A DNA stretch of 51,845 nucleotides from Ferrovibrio sp. (lineage in GTDB: Bacteria > Pseudomonadota > Alphaproteobacteria > Ferrovibrionales > Ferrovibrionaceae): the NCBI RefSeq assembly GCF_017994015.1, contig NZ_JAGOLP010000021.1, positions 1 to 51,845 of the forward strand, given 5' to 3'. The notes under the pieces were generated by a model. The model was not told the DNA's origin, ran no database searches, and saw only the letters and a list, made by a program, of their open reading frames with translations. The translations under genes were made by a program, and so were the position numbers. This document shows positions 37,496-45,941 of this stretch, piece by piece (position 1 is the first letter of the stretch; the number at the start of each line of letters is the position of its first letter).

Positions 37496-38725
37496 ATGGA
37501 GCCGCGCGGCATGGTGCAATCTTGTAACGCCGAAGCGATAGCCAGCTATGCCGACCTGCTGGCCGGCCAGCAGGCCGAGGCTGCGCTGATCTATATGCCC
37601 GGCAGCGGCGCCGGGCTGGGTTCCGCGGCGCGGGCGCATGGCCGCTACCTGCTGGATTTTGATCCGCTGGATAGCTGGCTGCTCGGCATTCTGACACCAC
37701 AAGGGCCGCAGCAAAGCCAATCTCTGGCTGCCTGCGCCACGCCGAATTATTTCCTCGCCGCCCATGCTGCACGCCACCGCCCCGATCTGCGCGTGCAGTA
37801 TGTGCCGGCGGTGCAGTTCAGCGGCTGGCTGGCGGCGCAACTGGGCGGGCGGCAGCGGCTTGGCCTGATCGGCGGCGGCGAGATGCCGGCCTGGCTGCAA
37901 CAAGCCGCCCAGGCCGCCCTGCCCGGCGCCACTTGGCTGGCGCTGGACCAAGCGGCACATCGCCAACGCCAGCAGAAAACCCCGCGTGACCTGGCTCGCC
38001 ATGCCGCCGCCGCCGGACTGGTGGATGCGCTGTTTGCCGCTGTACCCGGCCTGCTGGGTGCCCCGAATTCCGCTTCCGCCCCGCTATCGGCGCCACAGCT
38101 TCAGGAAATGATCCGTCGCACCGCCTGGGATCTCGGCTGCGCCGATTGCCGCTCATGGATTTCCTTCGGCCCGCAGGGCAACGATGCCGATATCCTGGCG
38201 CCCGACCCGGCGCAATCGGCGGCCCGGGCCGATATCATCACCGTAGGCCTGATGCTGACCCTGGATGGCGCTTTTGGCCATGCCATCCGCAGCTTTTGCC
38301 GTGGCCGGCCGGCTGCCGGCCTGTTGGCGGCGCATGACGCCCTGAAAGCCGCCAGCGACCACCTGTTTGCCGGCCTGCGCCCTGGCCCGCATGCCGCCAG
38401 CCGCATCGCCCGGCTGGAAGCCGAGGCCGGCACTGAGCTGGCGGCACGCGGCTTCAGCCAGGGCTTTGCCTTCCGGCTCGGCCATGCGCTCGGCTATGCC
38501 TATGAAGACCCGCCGCTCGCCGCGCTGTTTCAGCAACCCTTCGATGCCCGGCAGGGCGCCGCACCGCTCGCCGATGAAACCATCCTGGCGCCCAGCCTGT
38601 TTGAACTGCATCCCAGCTTGCACCTGCCCGGCCAGGGTCTGATAGCTTTGGGCGACATGCTGCTGGTGGAACCCGGCGCCAACCGCTGGCTGCTCACCAC
38701 ACCCCGCGACCTGCTACCACTCTGA
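37496..38725 (+). CDS. M24 (creatinase/Xaa-Pro peptidase-like) homologue, degenerate active site
   Basis: A 409-residue protein with the two-domain layout of M24 aminopeptidases: an N-terminal creatinase-like part and a C-terminal pita-bread part (FRLGHALGYAYEDPP and LHLPGQGLIALGDMLLVEPGAN resemble the GHGIGL...EDP and later ligand regions). The segment TLDGAFGHAIRSF stands where active members have D-x10-D metal ligands and keeps at most one Asp, and ALGDMLLV stands where a Glu ligand is expected. So metal-dependent peptidase activity is doubtful. A second ATG at 37511 is an alternative start. A parS-like palindrome follows 20 bases after the stop. Confidence 0.7.
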   Translation: MEPRGMVQSCNAEAIASYADLLAGQQAEAALIYMPGSGAGLGSAARAHGRYLLDFDPLDSWLLGILTPQGPQQSQSLAACATPNYFLAAHAARHRPDLRVQYVPAVQFSGWLAAQLGGRQRLGLIGGGEMPAWLQQAAQAALPGATWLALDQAAHRQRQQKTPRDLARHAAAAGLVDALFAAVPGLLGAPNSASAPLSAPQLQEMIRRTAWDLGCADCRSWISFGPQGNDADILAPDPAQSAARADIITVGLMLTLDGAFGHAIRSFCRGRPAAGLLAAHDALKAASDHLFAGLRPGPHAASRIARLEAEAGTELAARGFSQGFAFRLGHALGYAYEDPPLAALFQQPFDARQGAAPLADETILAPSLFELHPSLHLPGQGLIALGDMLLVEPGANRWLLTTPRDLLPL

Positions 38726-38744
38726 CAGCGCCGATGTTCACTTT

Positions 38745-38760
38745 TGTTTCACGTGAAACA
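38745..38760. promoter_or_regulatory. parS centromere site (ParB binding palindrome)
   Basis: TGTTTCACGTGAAACA, a perfect 16-bp palindrome identical to the widely conserved chromosomal parS consensus, in the gap after the M24-like gene. ParB loads on such sites and ParA then segregates the origin region. I noticed no second copy in the window, and parA/parB are not here. Confidence 0.9.
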
Positions 38761-38771
38761 GGAGTAGTGTC

Positions 38772-39037
38772 TTAGTTTGAAGAGGGGGATAGGTCACTAG
38801 GTGCGGACCCATTTATATCCGCTGCAAAACATGTCGTGTCATCAACCGCCTTGATCCGGGTCGGCGCAAGCTGCTCGACAATCTGTTCGAGTTCGGCGCA
38901 ATGATGGGCGAGAAATGCCTCCGGCTCGCGGATGCCTCGCTTCCCACATTGGCTACATATGGCCAACGTGCCGACGCCTCTCGAATTATTTCGCGATCTC
39001 TCCAACCGCGCATAAGGGCCTCGGATTTGGGCCGGGC
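38772..39037 (-). pseudogene. Decayed second copy of toxin tail plus immunity gene
   Basis: In one frame (about 39037-38987) SEALMRGWRDRE mirrors the last residues of the toxin at 39536 (DADAVMRGWRDAE). In another frame (down to 38772) REPEAFLAHHCAELEQIV, followed by EQLAPTRIKAVD, aligns with DPEAYFKKNRAEIEALV and QRLSASRLSIIS of the adjacent exported protein. The copy then runs into a stop soon after SAPSDLS, so about two thirds of the immunity protein is missing, along with its signal peptide. The frame is open from a TTG at 39005 (77 codons), but expression is doubtful. It looks like a relic of a duplicated toxin-immunity module. Confidence 0.65.
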
Positions 39038-39047
39038 GGCATGGCGT

Positions 39048-39539
39048 TTATCTTTCCTGACACACACACAGATACCAATGTGCCACGTCGAGCGGCCTGC
39101 ATATCGTATCCGGCGGCGAACCGTAGAACACAGCCAAGTCGCTTTCCCGGCGAGCGAAAACCAACAGGAAGGAGCGAAACGACTTATACCGGATTTCCTG
39201 CCGCGCCAAGATGTCGAATAGGCGCGGCTGCGCCGCCTCCGGATCATTCTCGCGCAATATCTGTATGACAAGCCCGCCCTTGCGCTTGAGGAAACGGCGG
39301 GCAGCTTCATAGGTTGGCATATCCTCCGGGCCGACCGCCGTATTCACGCCAAGGCTGATTTCGCGAGTCGAAATGATACTCAACCTGCTTGCGCTCAGTC
39401 GCTGCACCAGCGCCTCGATTTCTGCACGGTTCTTCTTGAAATAAGCCTCGGGATCGCTCTCGCCTGGATTGGCGCAGAGGCTGAGGCCATGCGCCATCAG
39501 GACCAGCACCGGTAAAGCCAGCAACCATTTCCGCCTCAT
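39048..39539 (-). CDS. Exported small protein, candidate immunity protein for the toxin
   Basis: A 163-residue protein with a clear signal peptide (MRRKWLLALPVLVLMAHGLSL). No known family. The mature part has a charged helical start (DPEAYFKKNRAEIEALVQRL) and a mixed C-terminal half (FRSFLLVFARRESDLAVFYG) ending CVCQER. Its ATG overlaps the toxin stop by four bases (ATGA), the arrangement expected of an immunity gene. A truncated paralogue lies directly downstream. A periplasmic location would be unusual for neutralising an RNase-like toxin, so it could instead be an accessory or a different partner. Confidence 0.6.
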   Translation of the reverse strand: MRRKWLLALPVLVLMAHGLSLCANPGESDPEAYFKKNRAEIEALVQRLSASRLSIISTREISLGVNTAVGPEDMPTYEAARRFLKRKGGLVIQILRENDPEAAQPRLFDILARQEIRYKSFRSFLLVFARRESDLAVFYGSPPDTICRPLDVAHWYLCVCQER

Positions 39540-40381
39540 CGGGGAGATTTCCGCTTTTCCGCATCCCGCCAGCCACGCATGACGGCATCGGCATCACCAG
39601 GATTGTCGCCCCATTTGAAGCCATTCCTGGTCCAAGCCTCAGCATTGTCACGCGAGGAATGCCCGACCGAGAAACCAAGCAGGGCTTCGCCACGGTCGCC
39701 GCCGCTTTGCAGAAAAGCCTGCGCCATGCCAGCACCGGCCAGAGCGGTGCCGAGGCTCAAACCATGGGCATTTGCGACATAGCCGAAATGATAATTGCCG
39801 AAATCCTGCAACATGTCCGTATCGAATACGCCTGCATCGCGCAGTTCGCTGAATTCCCTGCGGTTTTTCAGATCCCAATCGCCTTTTGGATAAACATTTT
39901 TGAAAAAATCAAAAATGTTTATCTTCGCGGCCTCGGCAGCATTTGCCTCAATGTCCACCAGGCCCGACTCGAAAATCGGCCGATAGCGCTGCCAGTTCTC
40001 CTCCGAGACCGAGGGCGGACGCTGCTTGGCATACCCGTTGCCACCACCGCCACCGGGCGAGCCGCGAAAATGCTGGCGCACCGGTTCGTCACCATTGCGG
40101 GTATAGGCATCCACATGCACCGGGCCGCTCCCTGAAAAGCTGCCCGAGATATTGTCCGCGTTCTGCTCTGACGCCGCCAGGCGTCGTAAATCGGCCAGAC
40201 TGCCCCGGCGTGGCGCGGCAATGATCAGGCGACCGAAGGCATCCCGGCCATAATTGGGATAAAGCAGACGATAACCCTCCTCGACTGCCCGCTGCATTTC
40301 CGGGTCGCGCCAATAGCGTTTATCCCGCTGCATCCGCTTCAGGGCATTTTCGTCAAGTGGATCGGGCAAGCTGTAAGGCAT
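39536..40381 (-). CDS. Polymorphic toxin with Ntox44-like C-terminal domain
   Basis: About 281 residues. From roughly residue 155 the sequence DFFKNVYPKGDWDLKNR, FGNYHFGYVANAHGLSL, then WGDNPGDADAVMRGWRD fits the bacterial toxin 44 (Ntox44) pattern, a toxin domain of polymorphic toxin systems predicted to act as a nuclease. The N-terminal part (DENALKRMQRDKRYWRDPEM) and a Gly-rich linker (SPGGGGGNG) give no known secretion or delivery domain, and there is no signal peptide. ATG 40381 (MPYSLPDPLDEN) is preferred to an upstream start at 40420. Base composition is poorer in G+C than the neighbours, suggesting transfer. It overlaps the candidate immunity gene by four bases. Confidence 0.7.
   Translation of the reverse strand: MPYSLPDPLDENALKRMQRDKRYWRDPEMQRAVEEGYRLLYPNYGRDAFGRLIIAAPRRGSLADLRRLAASEQNADNISGSFSGSGPVHVDAYTRNGDEPVRQHFRGSPGGGGGNGYAKQRPPSVSEENWQRYRPIFESGLVDIEANAAEAAKINIFDFFKNVYPKGDWDLKNRREFSELRDAGVFDTDMLQDFGNYHFGYVANAHGLSLGTALAGAGMAQAFLQSGGDRGEALLGFSVGHSSRDNAEAWTRNGFKWGDNPGDADAVMRGWRDAEKRKSPR
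39889..39923. repeat. 15-bp perfect inverted repeat inside the toxin gene
   Basis: GATAAACATTTTTGA and its exact complement TCAAAAATGTTTATC flank five A. It encodes KINIFDFFKNVY of the toxin. The hairpin is A+T-rich in a GC-rich genome and might attenuate transcription or translation of the toxin. Confidence 0.75.
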
Positions 40382-40556
40382 GGCGGCCCCATATAAGTAC
40401 AATAAACGAACAAATATCATACAAAAAGAACAATAACAACCAATAACCCTTCATGGTGGCATAAACATGACGCTGCGCACCTACGAGCCATTTTCCCCAC
40501 CCCACCCCGCATGCCCCCTTGACGCCTAGCCGGCGCGGGCCGCATACCACGCGGCA

Positions 40557-41372
40557 ATGGAATTCCTGCTCAGCCTATCAGCGCCGCTTGCCGCCCTGCC
40601 GCCTTTCTGGGCCGGGCTGAGCGCCAGCATTTTTGCCGGCGTAGTGCTGACCGGGCTGGGCGCAGCGCCGGTTTTTGTGCTGCAAACGATCCGGCCCGGT
40701 TTGCAGAATGCCATGCTGGCCTTTGCCGCCGGGGTGATGCTGGCGGCGACCTTCTTTTCGCTGCTGCTGCCGGCACTGGATGCTGCCGAAGCCGGCCTGG
40801 GCAATCGCTATGGCGCCGCCGGCGGGGTGATCCTGGCTTTGCTGATCGGTGCCAGCCTGATGCATCTGGCGCATGCCTTTGCGCCGCACGAGCATTTCCA
40901 CAAGGGCCGCGAGAATGCCGATGCCACGCGGCTGGCGCGGATCTGGCTGTTTGTGATGGCGATTGCGCTGCATAATTTTCCCGAGGGCTTGGCGGTGGGC
41001 CTGGCCAATGCCAGCGGCGACCGCGCGGCCGGCCTGGGGGTGATGCTGGGCATCGGCTTGCAAAATATGCCCGAGGGCCTGGCCGTGGCGGTGGCTTTGC
41101 GCGGCGAAGGCTACAGCCGCGGCAAGAGCTTCCTGGTGGCATTCCTGAGCGGCGTGGTGGAGCCGCTGGGCGGCCTGGTGGGAGCCGGCGCCATCGTGCT
41201 TTCGGGCGCGCTGCTGCCCTGGGCACTGGCCTTCGCCGCCGGCGCCATGCTGTTCATCATTTCCTCCGAGGTGATTCCGGAAACCCATCGCACCGGCGCC
41301 GAGCGCGGCGCCACCGCCTCGCTGTTCGTTGGTTTTGCGATGATGCTGTTCCTGGACGTGACGCTGGGATAA
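40557..41372 (+). CDS. ZIP-family divalent metal transporter
   Basis: A 271-residue polytopic inner-membrane protein of the ZIP (ZupT-like) family, which brings zinc or related divalent metals into the cell. The two diagnostic membrane helices are present: IALHNFPEGLAVGLANAS and LQNMPEGLAVAVALRGEG, with the metal-binding H-N-x-P-E-G type motif. A histidine-bearing loop (HAFAPHEHFHKGREN) precedes them. About eight membrane segments and a normal length. The alr gene follows after ten bases, so they may be co-transcribed. Confidence 0.9.
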   Translation: MEFLLSLSAPLAALPPFWAGLSASIFAGVVLTGLGAAPVFVLQTIRPGLQNAMLAFAAGVMLAATFFSLLLPALDAAEAGLGNRYGAAGGVILALLIGASLMHLAHAFAPHEHFHKGRENADATRLARIWLFVMAIALHNFPEGLAVGLANASGDRAAGLGVMLGIGLQNMPEGLAVAVALRGEGYSRGKSFLVAFLSGVVEPLGGLVGAGAIVLSGALLPWALAFAAGAMLFIISSEVIPETHRTGAERGATASLFVGFAMMLFLDVTLG

Positions 41373-41382
41373 AGCTTGCGCC

Positions 41383-42510
41383 ATGTATACTGACACCGCA
41401 ATCCTGACCATCGATCTGGGCGCCCTGGTGGCCAATTGGCGCCATCTTGCTGCACAGGCGCCGCAGGCGGAATGCGCCGCCGTGGTGAAGGCGGATGGCT
41501 ATGGCCTGGGCGCCGCAGCCGTGGCCACGGCGCTGTATGGTGCCGGCTGCCGGCGCTTCTTCGTGGCGCATCCGCAGGAAGCCATAACGTTGCGCCAGGC
41601 GCTGAATCAGGCGCTGCAAGCCGCCACCGAAAGCGGCGTGGCTGCCATCACCATTCATTGCCTGCATGGCGTGTCGGCCGGCGCCGAGGCGGATTTTGTT
41701 GCCGCCAATATCGTGCCAGTGCTTTCCACCCCGGAGCAGATAACGCGCTGGCAGGCCGAGGCCCGGCGCCAGGGCCGCGCCCTGCCCGCCGCCTTGCAGG
41801 CCGATACCGGCATGAACCGGCTGGGGCTGCAACCCGCTGAGGTGGATGCGCTGCTGGCTGATCCGGCACGGCTGGATGGCCTGGCACTGCAATTTGTGAT
41901 GACGCATCTGGCCTGCGCCGATGAGCCGCAACACGCCATGAACGAGGCCCAGCGGCAACGTTTTGCCGCCTTGCGGGCGCGTTTTCCCGGCCTCAAGGGC
42001 AGCCTGGCCAATTCCGCCGGCATCTTCCTGGGGCCGGATTACCAGCATGACATCCTGCGCCCCGGCATCGCGCTGTATGGCGCCAGCCCGGCGCCCGGCA
42101 TAACAATGCGCGAAGTGGTGCGGCTGGAAGCCACCATCCTGCAAATACGCGACGTTGACAGCCCCGGGAGTGTTGGCTACGGTGCCGCCTATCGTGTTGA
42201 AAAACCGGGCCGAATTGCCACACTGGCGGTGGGCTACGCGGACGGTTTCTTGCGCGCACTCTCCAATCGCGGCTTTGCTGCAATCAAGGGATTAGAGGGC
42301 GATGTGCGGGTGCCGCTGGTCGGACGGGTTTCGATGGACATGATCACCCTGGATGTCTCGGCCCTGCCGGAAGCCTGCTGCCAGCCCGGCACACGCGCCA
42401 CCTTGCTGGGCGGCGCCGTGCCGCTGGACGAGCAGGCGGCCCATGCCGGCACCATCGCCTATGAATTGCTGACCGATCTTGGCCGCCGCTACCAACGAGT
42501 GTTTGTATGA
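41383..42510 (+). CDS. alr: Alanine racemase
   Basis: A 375-residue PLP enzyme that makes D-alanine for peptidoglycan. The PLP lysine is Lys36 in VVKADGYGLG. The second catalytic residue, a tyrosine, fits GYGAAYRVEKPGRIATLAVGY near residue 265. QADTGMNRLGL, LANSAGIFLGP and LVGRVSMDMITLDVS are diagnostic. The length is normal. It overlaps the following permease gene by four bases (ATGA). Confidence 0.96.
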   Translation: MYTDTAILTIDLGALVANWRHLAAQAPQAECAAVVKADGYGLGAAAVATALYGAGCRRFFVAHPQEAITLRQALNQALQAATESGVAAITIHCLHGVSAGAEADFVAANIVPVLSTPEQITRWQAEARRQGRALPAALQADTGMNRLGLQPAEVDALLADPARLDGLALQFVMTHLACADEPQHAMNEAQRQRFAALRARFPGLKGSLANSAGIFLGPDYQHDILRPGIALYGASPAPGITMREVVRLEATILQIRDVDSPGSVGYGAAYRVEKPGRIATLAVGYADGFLRALSNRGFAAIKGLEGDVRVPLVGRVSMDMITLDVSALPEACCQPGTRATLLGGAVPLDEQAAHAGTIAYELLTDLGRRYQRVFV

Positions 42511-43283
42511 ACCCGCTTGCCATTGTCGGCCGCATCTTCCTCGACTTCCTGGCCAGTGTGGGCCGGCTGACGCAATTTGCCGGCCAGGGCCTGCGGCATT
42601 GCTTCGCGCCGCCCTTCTATGGCCGGCTGATCTTCAAGCAGATGATGACCATCGGTTATTTCTCGCTGCCGGTGGTCGGCCTCACCGCTTTGTTCACCGG
42701 CATGGTGCTGGCGCTGCAAATCTATATCGGCTCGTCACGCTTCAATGCCGAAAGCGCCGTGGCCACCATTGTGGTGATCGGCATCACCCGTGAACTCGGC
42801 CCGGTGCTGGGCGGCCTGATGGTGGCTGGCCGGGTGGCCTCCGCCATGGCGGCTGAAATCGGCACCATGCGCGTGACCGAACAGATTGATGCGCTGACCA
42901 CACTTTCCACCAATCCGTTCAAGTATCTGGTGGCGCCCCGGCTATGGGCCGGCGTGATCACGCTGCCGATCCTGGTGCTGGTGGCGGATATCATCGGCGT
43001 GATGGGCGGCTATATCGTCGGCACGCACAAGCTCGGTTTCAACCAGGGCAGCTATATCAAGAACACCTTCGATTTCCTTGAAACCCTCGACGTTGTGTCG
43101 GGTCTGGTGAAGGCCGGCGTGTTCGGCTTCATCATCGCGCTGATGGGCTGCTATCACGGCTTCAATTCCAAGGGCGGCGCGCAAGGCGTTGGCCGCGCCA
43201 CCACCAATGCCGTGGTTTCGGCCTCGATCCTGATCCTGGTGGCGAACTACTTCGTCACTGAACTTTTCTTTGCCACGAAGTGA
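42507..43283 (+). CDS. mlaE: MlaE-type ABC transporter permease
   Basis: A 258-residue inner-membrane permease of the MlaE/Ttg2B family, which moves phospholipid or related lipids between the membranes to keep outer-membrane asymmetry. Diagnostic segments are SLPVVGLTALFTGMVLALQ, VIGITRELGPVLGGLMVAGR and VASAMAAEIGTMRVTEQIDAL. Five or so membrane segments, normal length. It is followed by its ATPase; the MlaD-type substrate-binding subunit is not in the window. Confidence 0.93.
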   Translation: MNPLAIVGRIFLDFLASVGRLTQFAGQGLRHCFAPPFYGRLIFKQMMTIGYFSLPVVGLTALFTGMVLALQIYIGSSRFNAESAVATIVVIGITRELGPVLGGLMVAGRVASAMAAEIGTMRVTEQIDALTTLSTNPFKYLVAPRLWAGVITLPILVLVADIIGVMGGYIVGTHKLGFNQGSYIKNTFDFLETLDVVSGLVKAGVFGFIIALMGCYHGFNSKGGAQGVGRATTNAVVSASILILVANYFVTELFFATK

Positions 43284-43290
43284 CGCCCCG

Positions 43291-44070
43291 ATGACCAGCG
43301 GCGATCTGATGCTTTCCCTCAAGGATGTGCGCAAGAGCTTCGGGCCGAAGACCGTGCTCGATGGCCTGAGCCTGGATGTGCGCAAGGGCGAATCCGTGGT
43401 GGTGATCGGCGGTTCCGGCACCGGCAAGTCTGTGATGCTGAAATGTGTGCTCGGCCTGATCCGGCCGGATAGCGGCAGCATCCTGATCGATGGCGAGGAA
43501 GCCACCAAATTCAATGCCGACCAGCGCGAGGCGGCGTTGCGCAAATTCGGCATGCTGTTCCAGGGCGGCGCGCTGTTCGACAGCCTCAAGGTCTGGGAGA
43601 ATGTCGCCTTCGGCCTGATCCAGGGCCGCAAGATGAACCGCGACAAGGCCAAGGAAATCGCGCTCGACAAGCTCGGCCAGGTTGGCCTGACGCCGGATGT
43701 TGGCGAACTCTCGCCAGCCGAACTGTCCGGCGGCATGCAGAAGCGCGTGGCGCTGGCGCGTGCCATCGCCGCCGAGCCGCAGATCATCTTCTTTGACGAA
43801 CCGACCACCGGGCTTGATCCGATCATGGCCGATGTGATCAACAACCTGATCATTTCCTGCGCCAAGAAACTCGGCGCCTCAACGCTTTCCATCACCCATG
43901 ACATGGCCTCGGCGCGCAAGATCGCCGACCGGGTTGCCATGATCTACAAGGGCCGCATCATCTGGCAGGGGCCGGTGAGCGAGATCGACCATTCGGGCAA
44001 TGCTTATGTGGATCAGTTCATCCATGGCCGCGCCGAAGGCCCGATCAAGATGGATGTGCTGAAACCCTGA
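43291..44070 (+). CDS. mlaF: MlaF-type ABC transporter ATPase
   Basis: A 259-residue ATPase partner of the permease. Walker A is IGGSGTGKSVMLK, the signature is LSGGMQKRVALARA, and Walker B runs into FFDEPTTGLDPIMAD. KFGMLFQGGALFDSLKVWENV is the Q-loop region and ITHDMASA supplies the switch histidine. ATG 43291 is chosen eight bases after the permease stop; the frame continues upstream to 43270 into the permease gene. It shares one base with the radA start. Confidence 0.93.
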   Translation: MTSGDLMLSLKDVRKSFGPKTVLDGLSLDVRKGESVVVIGGSGTGKSVMLKCVLGLIRPDSGSILIDGEEATKFNADQREAALRKFGMLFQGGALFDSLKVWENVAFGLIQGRKMNRDKAKEIALDKLGQVGLTPDVGELSPAELSGGMQKRVALARAIAAEPQIIFFDEPTTGLDPIMADVINNLIISCAKKLGASTLSITHDMASARKIADRVAMIYKGRIIWQGPVSEIDHSGNAYVDQFIHGRAEGPIKMDVLKP

Positions 44071-45503
44071 TGGCGAAGCATGCCGAGAATTTTGTCTGCC
44101 AGGATTGCGGCGCAGCCTACCGCAAATGGCAGGGCCGCTGTGATGCCTGCGGCGCCTGGAACCGCATCATCGAGGAAGCCGCCCCGGCCGCTGTGCCTAA
44201 GGGCCTTTCCGCCGGCAAGGGCAAGACACTCAATTTCGCCTCGCTCACCGCGCAGCCGGAAAAGCTGACCCGCTCGCAAACCGGCCTGGCGGAATTTGAC
44301 CGCGTGCTGGGCGGCGGCCTGGTGCCCGGCTCGGCCATTCTGATCGGCGGCGATCCCGGCATCGGCAAATCCACCCTGCTGCTGCAGGCCTCGGCCCAGG
44401 TGGCGCGGCGCGGCATCACCTCGGTGTATATCTCGGGCGAAGAAGCCGTCGGCCAGATCGGCATGCGGGCACAGCGCCTTGGCCTGGCCGATGCGCCGGT
44501 CAAGCTGGCCTCGGCCAACAGCCTGCGCGACATCCTGGCCGGCATCGAAGCCGCCACGCCGAAAGACGGCAGCCCGGTGGTGATCGTGATCGATTCGATC
44601 CAGACCATCTTTGCCGACAATATCGATTCGGCGCCCGGCACGGTGAACCAGGTGCGCGCCTGCTCGCAGGAACTGATCCGCGCCGCCAAACGCTCCAACG
44701 CCGTTGTGTTCCTGGTTGGCCATGTCACCAAGGACGGCCAGATTGCCGGCCCGCGCGTGGTCGAGCATATGGTGGATACGGTGCTGTATTTCGAAGGCGA
44801 GCGCGGCCACCAATTCCGCATTCTGCGCGCGGTGAAAAACCGCTTCGGCGCCACCGACGAGATCGGCGTGTTCTCGATGACCGATGGCGGCCTGGCTGAA
44901 GTGGCCAATCCCTCGGCGCTGTTCCTGGGCGGCGCCGAAGATGCCGGCAAGACCAGCCCGATCAGCGGCGCCGCCGTGTTGGCCGGCATGGAAGGCACAC
45001 GGCCCTTGCTGGTGGAAATCCAGGCCCTGGTGGCGCCCTCGCCGCTGGCCACACCGCGCCGCACCGTGGTGGGCTGGGATTCCAGCCGCCTGGCCATGGT
45101 GCTGGCGGTGCTGGATGCGCGCTGTGGCCTGCGCTTCGCCGGCTGCGACGTGTTTCTCAATGTTGCCGGCGGCCTGCGTGTGGTCGAACCCGCCGCTGAC
45201 CTGGCGGTGGCTGCCGCGCTGCTCTCGGCCCTGGCCGACAGCCCGGCCCCGGCGCGCAGCGTGTTTTTCGGCGAGGTCAGCCTGGCCGGCGAAGTGCGCC
45301 CGGTCAGCCAGGCCGAAGCGCGCCTGAAAGAAGCCGCCAAACTGGGCTTTCACCAGGCCATCATGCCCGCCGGGCTGAAAAGCAAGGTGAAAGGCATCAA
45401 GACAGTGGAACTGGTGCGGCTCAGTGAACTGGTCGAACTATTCCCCGAAGCGCGCCAAGCCGCCAAACGACAATCCAAACACGGCGCCTGGGCGGAGGAA
45501 TAG
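44070..45503 (+). CDS. radA: DNA repair protein RadA
   Basis: A 477-residue RecA-like protein that branch-migrates recombination intermediates. The N-terminal zinc finger has Cys10, Cys13, Cys24 and Cys27. Walker A GDPGIGKST is near residue 93. The RadA-specific KNRFGATDEIG follows in the ATPase core, and the C-terminal part is Lon-protease-like (LDARCGLRFAGCDVFLNVAGGL). The length is normal. It is the last gene of a run that begins at alr. Confidence 0.96.
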   Translation: MAKHAENFVCQDCGAAYRKWQGRCDACGAWNRIIEEAAPAAVPKGLSAGKGKTLNFASLTAQPEKLTRSQTGLAEFDRVLGGGLVPGSAILIGGDPGIGKSTLLLQASAQVARRGITSVYISGEEAVGQIGMRAQRLGLADAPVKLASANSLRDILAGIEAATPKDGSPVVIVIDSIQTIFADNIDSAPGTVNQVRACSQELIRAAKRSNAVVFLVGHVTKDGQIAGPRVVEHMVDTVLYFEGERGHQFRILRAVKNRFGATDEIGVFSMTDGGLAEVANPSALFLGGAEDAGKTSPISGAAVLAGMEGTRPLLVEIQALVAPSPLATPRRTVVGWDSSRLAMVLAVLDARCGLRFAGCDVFLNVAGGLRVVEPAADLAVAAALLSALADSPAPARSVFFGEVSLAGEVRPVSQAEARLKEAAKLGFHQAIMPAGLKSKVKGIKTVELVRLSELVELFPEARQAAKRQSKHGAWAEE

Positions 45504-45576
45504 CGGGGCAGCAGAAGCGGCCGGCCGAATTCTCTCACAGCCGCTGCCTGCTTTTTCTTCAGCGCGATAAAGGGCA

Positions 45577-45605
45577 TTGCCCATTTATGCAATATTTTGT
45601 ATAAT
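45577..45605 (+). promoter_or_regulatory. Promoter and palindromic operator of the toxin-antitoxin pair
   Basis: TTGCCC (45577-45582), a 17-base spacer and a perfect TATAAT (45600-45605). The -10 box ends only six bases before the toxin ATG at 45612, so the transcript probably starts at the ATG itself. Overlapping the promoter is TTATGCAA-TATT-TTGTATAA (45585-45604), an 8+8 palindrome with one mismatch, a likely site for the antitoxin to bind. Confidence 0.65.
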
Positions 45606-45611
45606 CCTCCA

Positions 45612-45941
45612 ATGAAAGCGCTGAAATTCCTGGGCAGCGCCCTTAACGACCTCCGCAACTTCCCCATCTCGGCTCGACGGGAAGCGGGATATCAACTCGA
45701 CAGGGTGCAAAACGGCCATCCCCCGACCGACTGGAAACCGATGGCGACGGTCGGAAAGGGTGTGCAGGAAATCAGGGTGCGTGATGAGGCCGGAGCATTT
45801 CGAGTGATCTTCGTGGCCAAGTTTGCCGATGCGGTCTATGTGCTGCATTGCTTTCAGAAGAAAACACAGAAGACCGGTAAAATGGATTTGGACTTGGCCG
45901 CAAAACGCTACGCCGATCTGGTGCAGGAGCTTAGTCGATGA
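45612..45941 (+). CDS. higB: HigB/RelE-type (phage Gp49-like) toxin
   Basis: A 109-residue toxin of the RelE superfamily, Gp49/HigB-like group, expected to cleave mRNA on the ribosome. Family segments are FPISARREAGYQLDRVQNG, DWKPMATVGKGVQEIRV and FRVIFVAKFADAVYVLHCFQ, then KKTQKTGKMDLDLAAKRY. It has no visible ribosome site: the -10 box ends six bases before the ATG. It overlaps the antitoxin by four bases. The toxin-first order is typical of hig loci. Confidence 0.85.
   Translation: MKALKFLGSALNDLRNFPISARREAGYQLDRVQNGHPPTDWKPMATVGKGVQEIRVRDEAGAFRVIFVAKFADAVYVLHCFQKKTQKTGKMDLDLAAKRYADLVQELSR

Noticed and set aside
42942..43940. Minus-strand frame of 332 codons over mlaE/mlaF
   Set aside because: Antisense shadow of two well-recognised genes.
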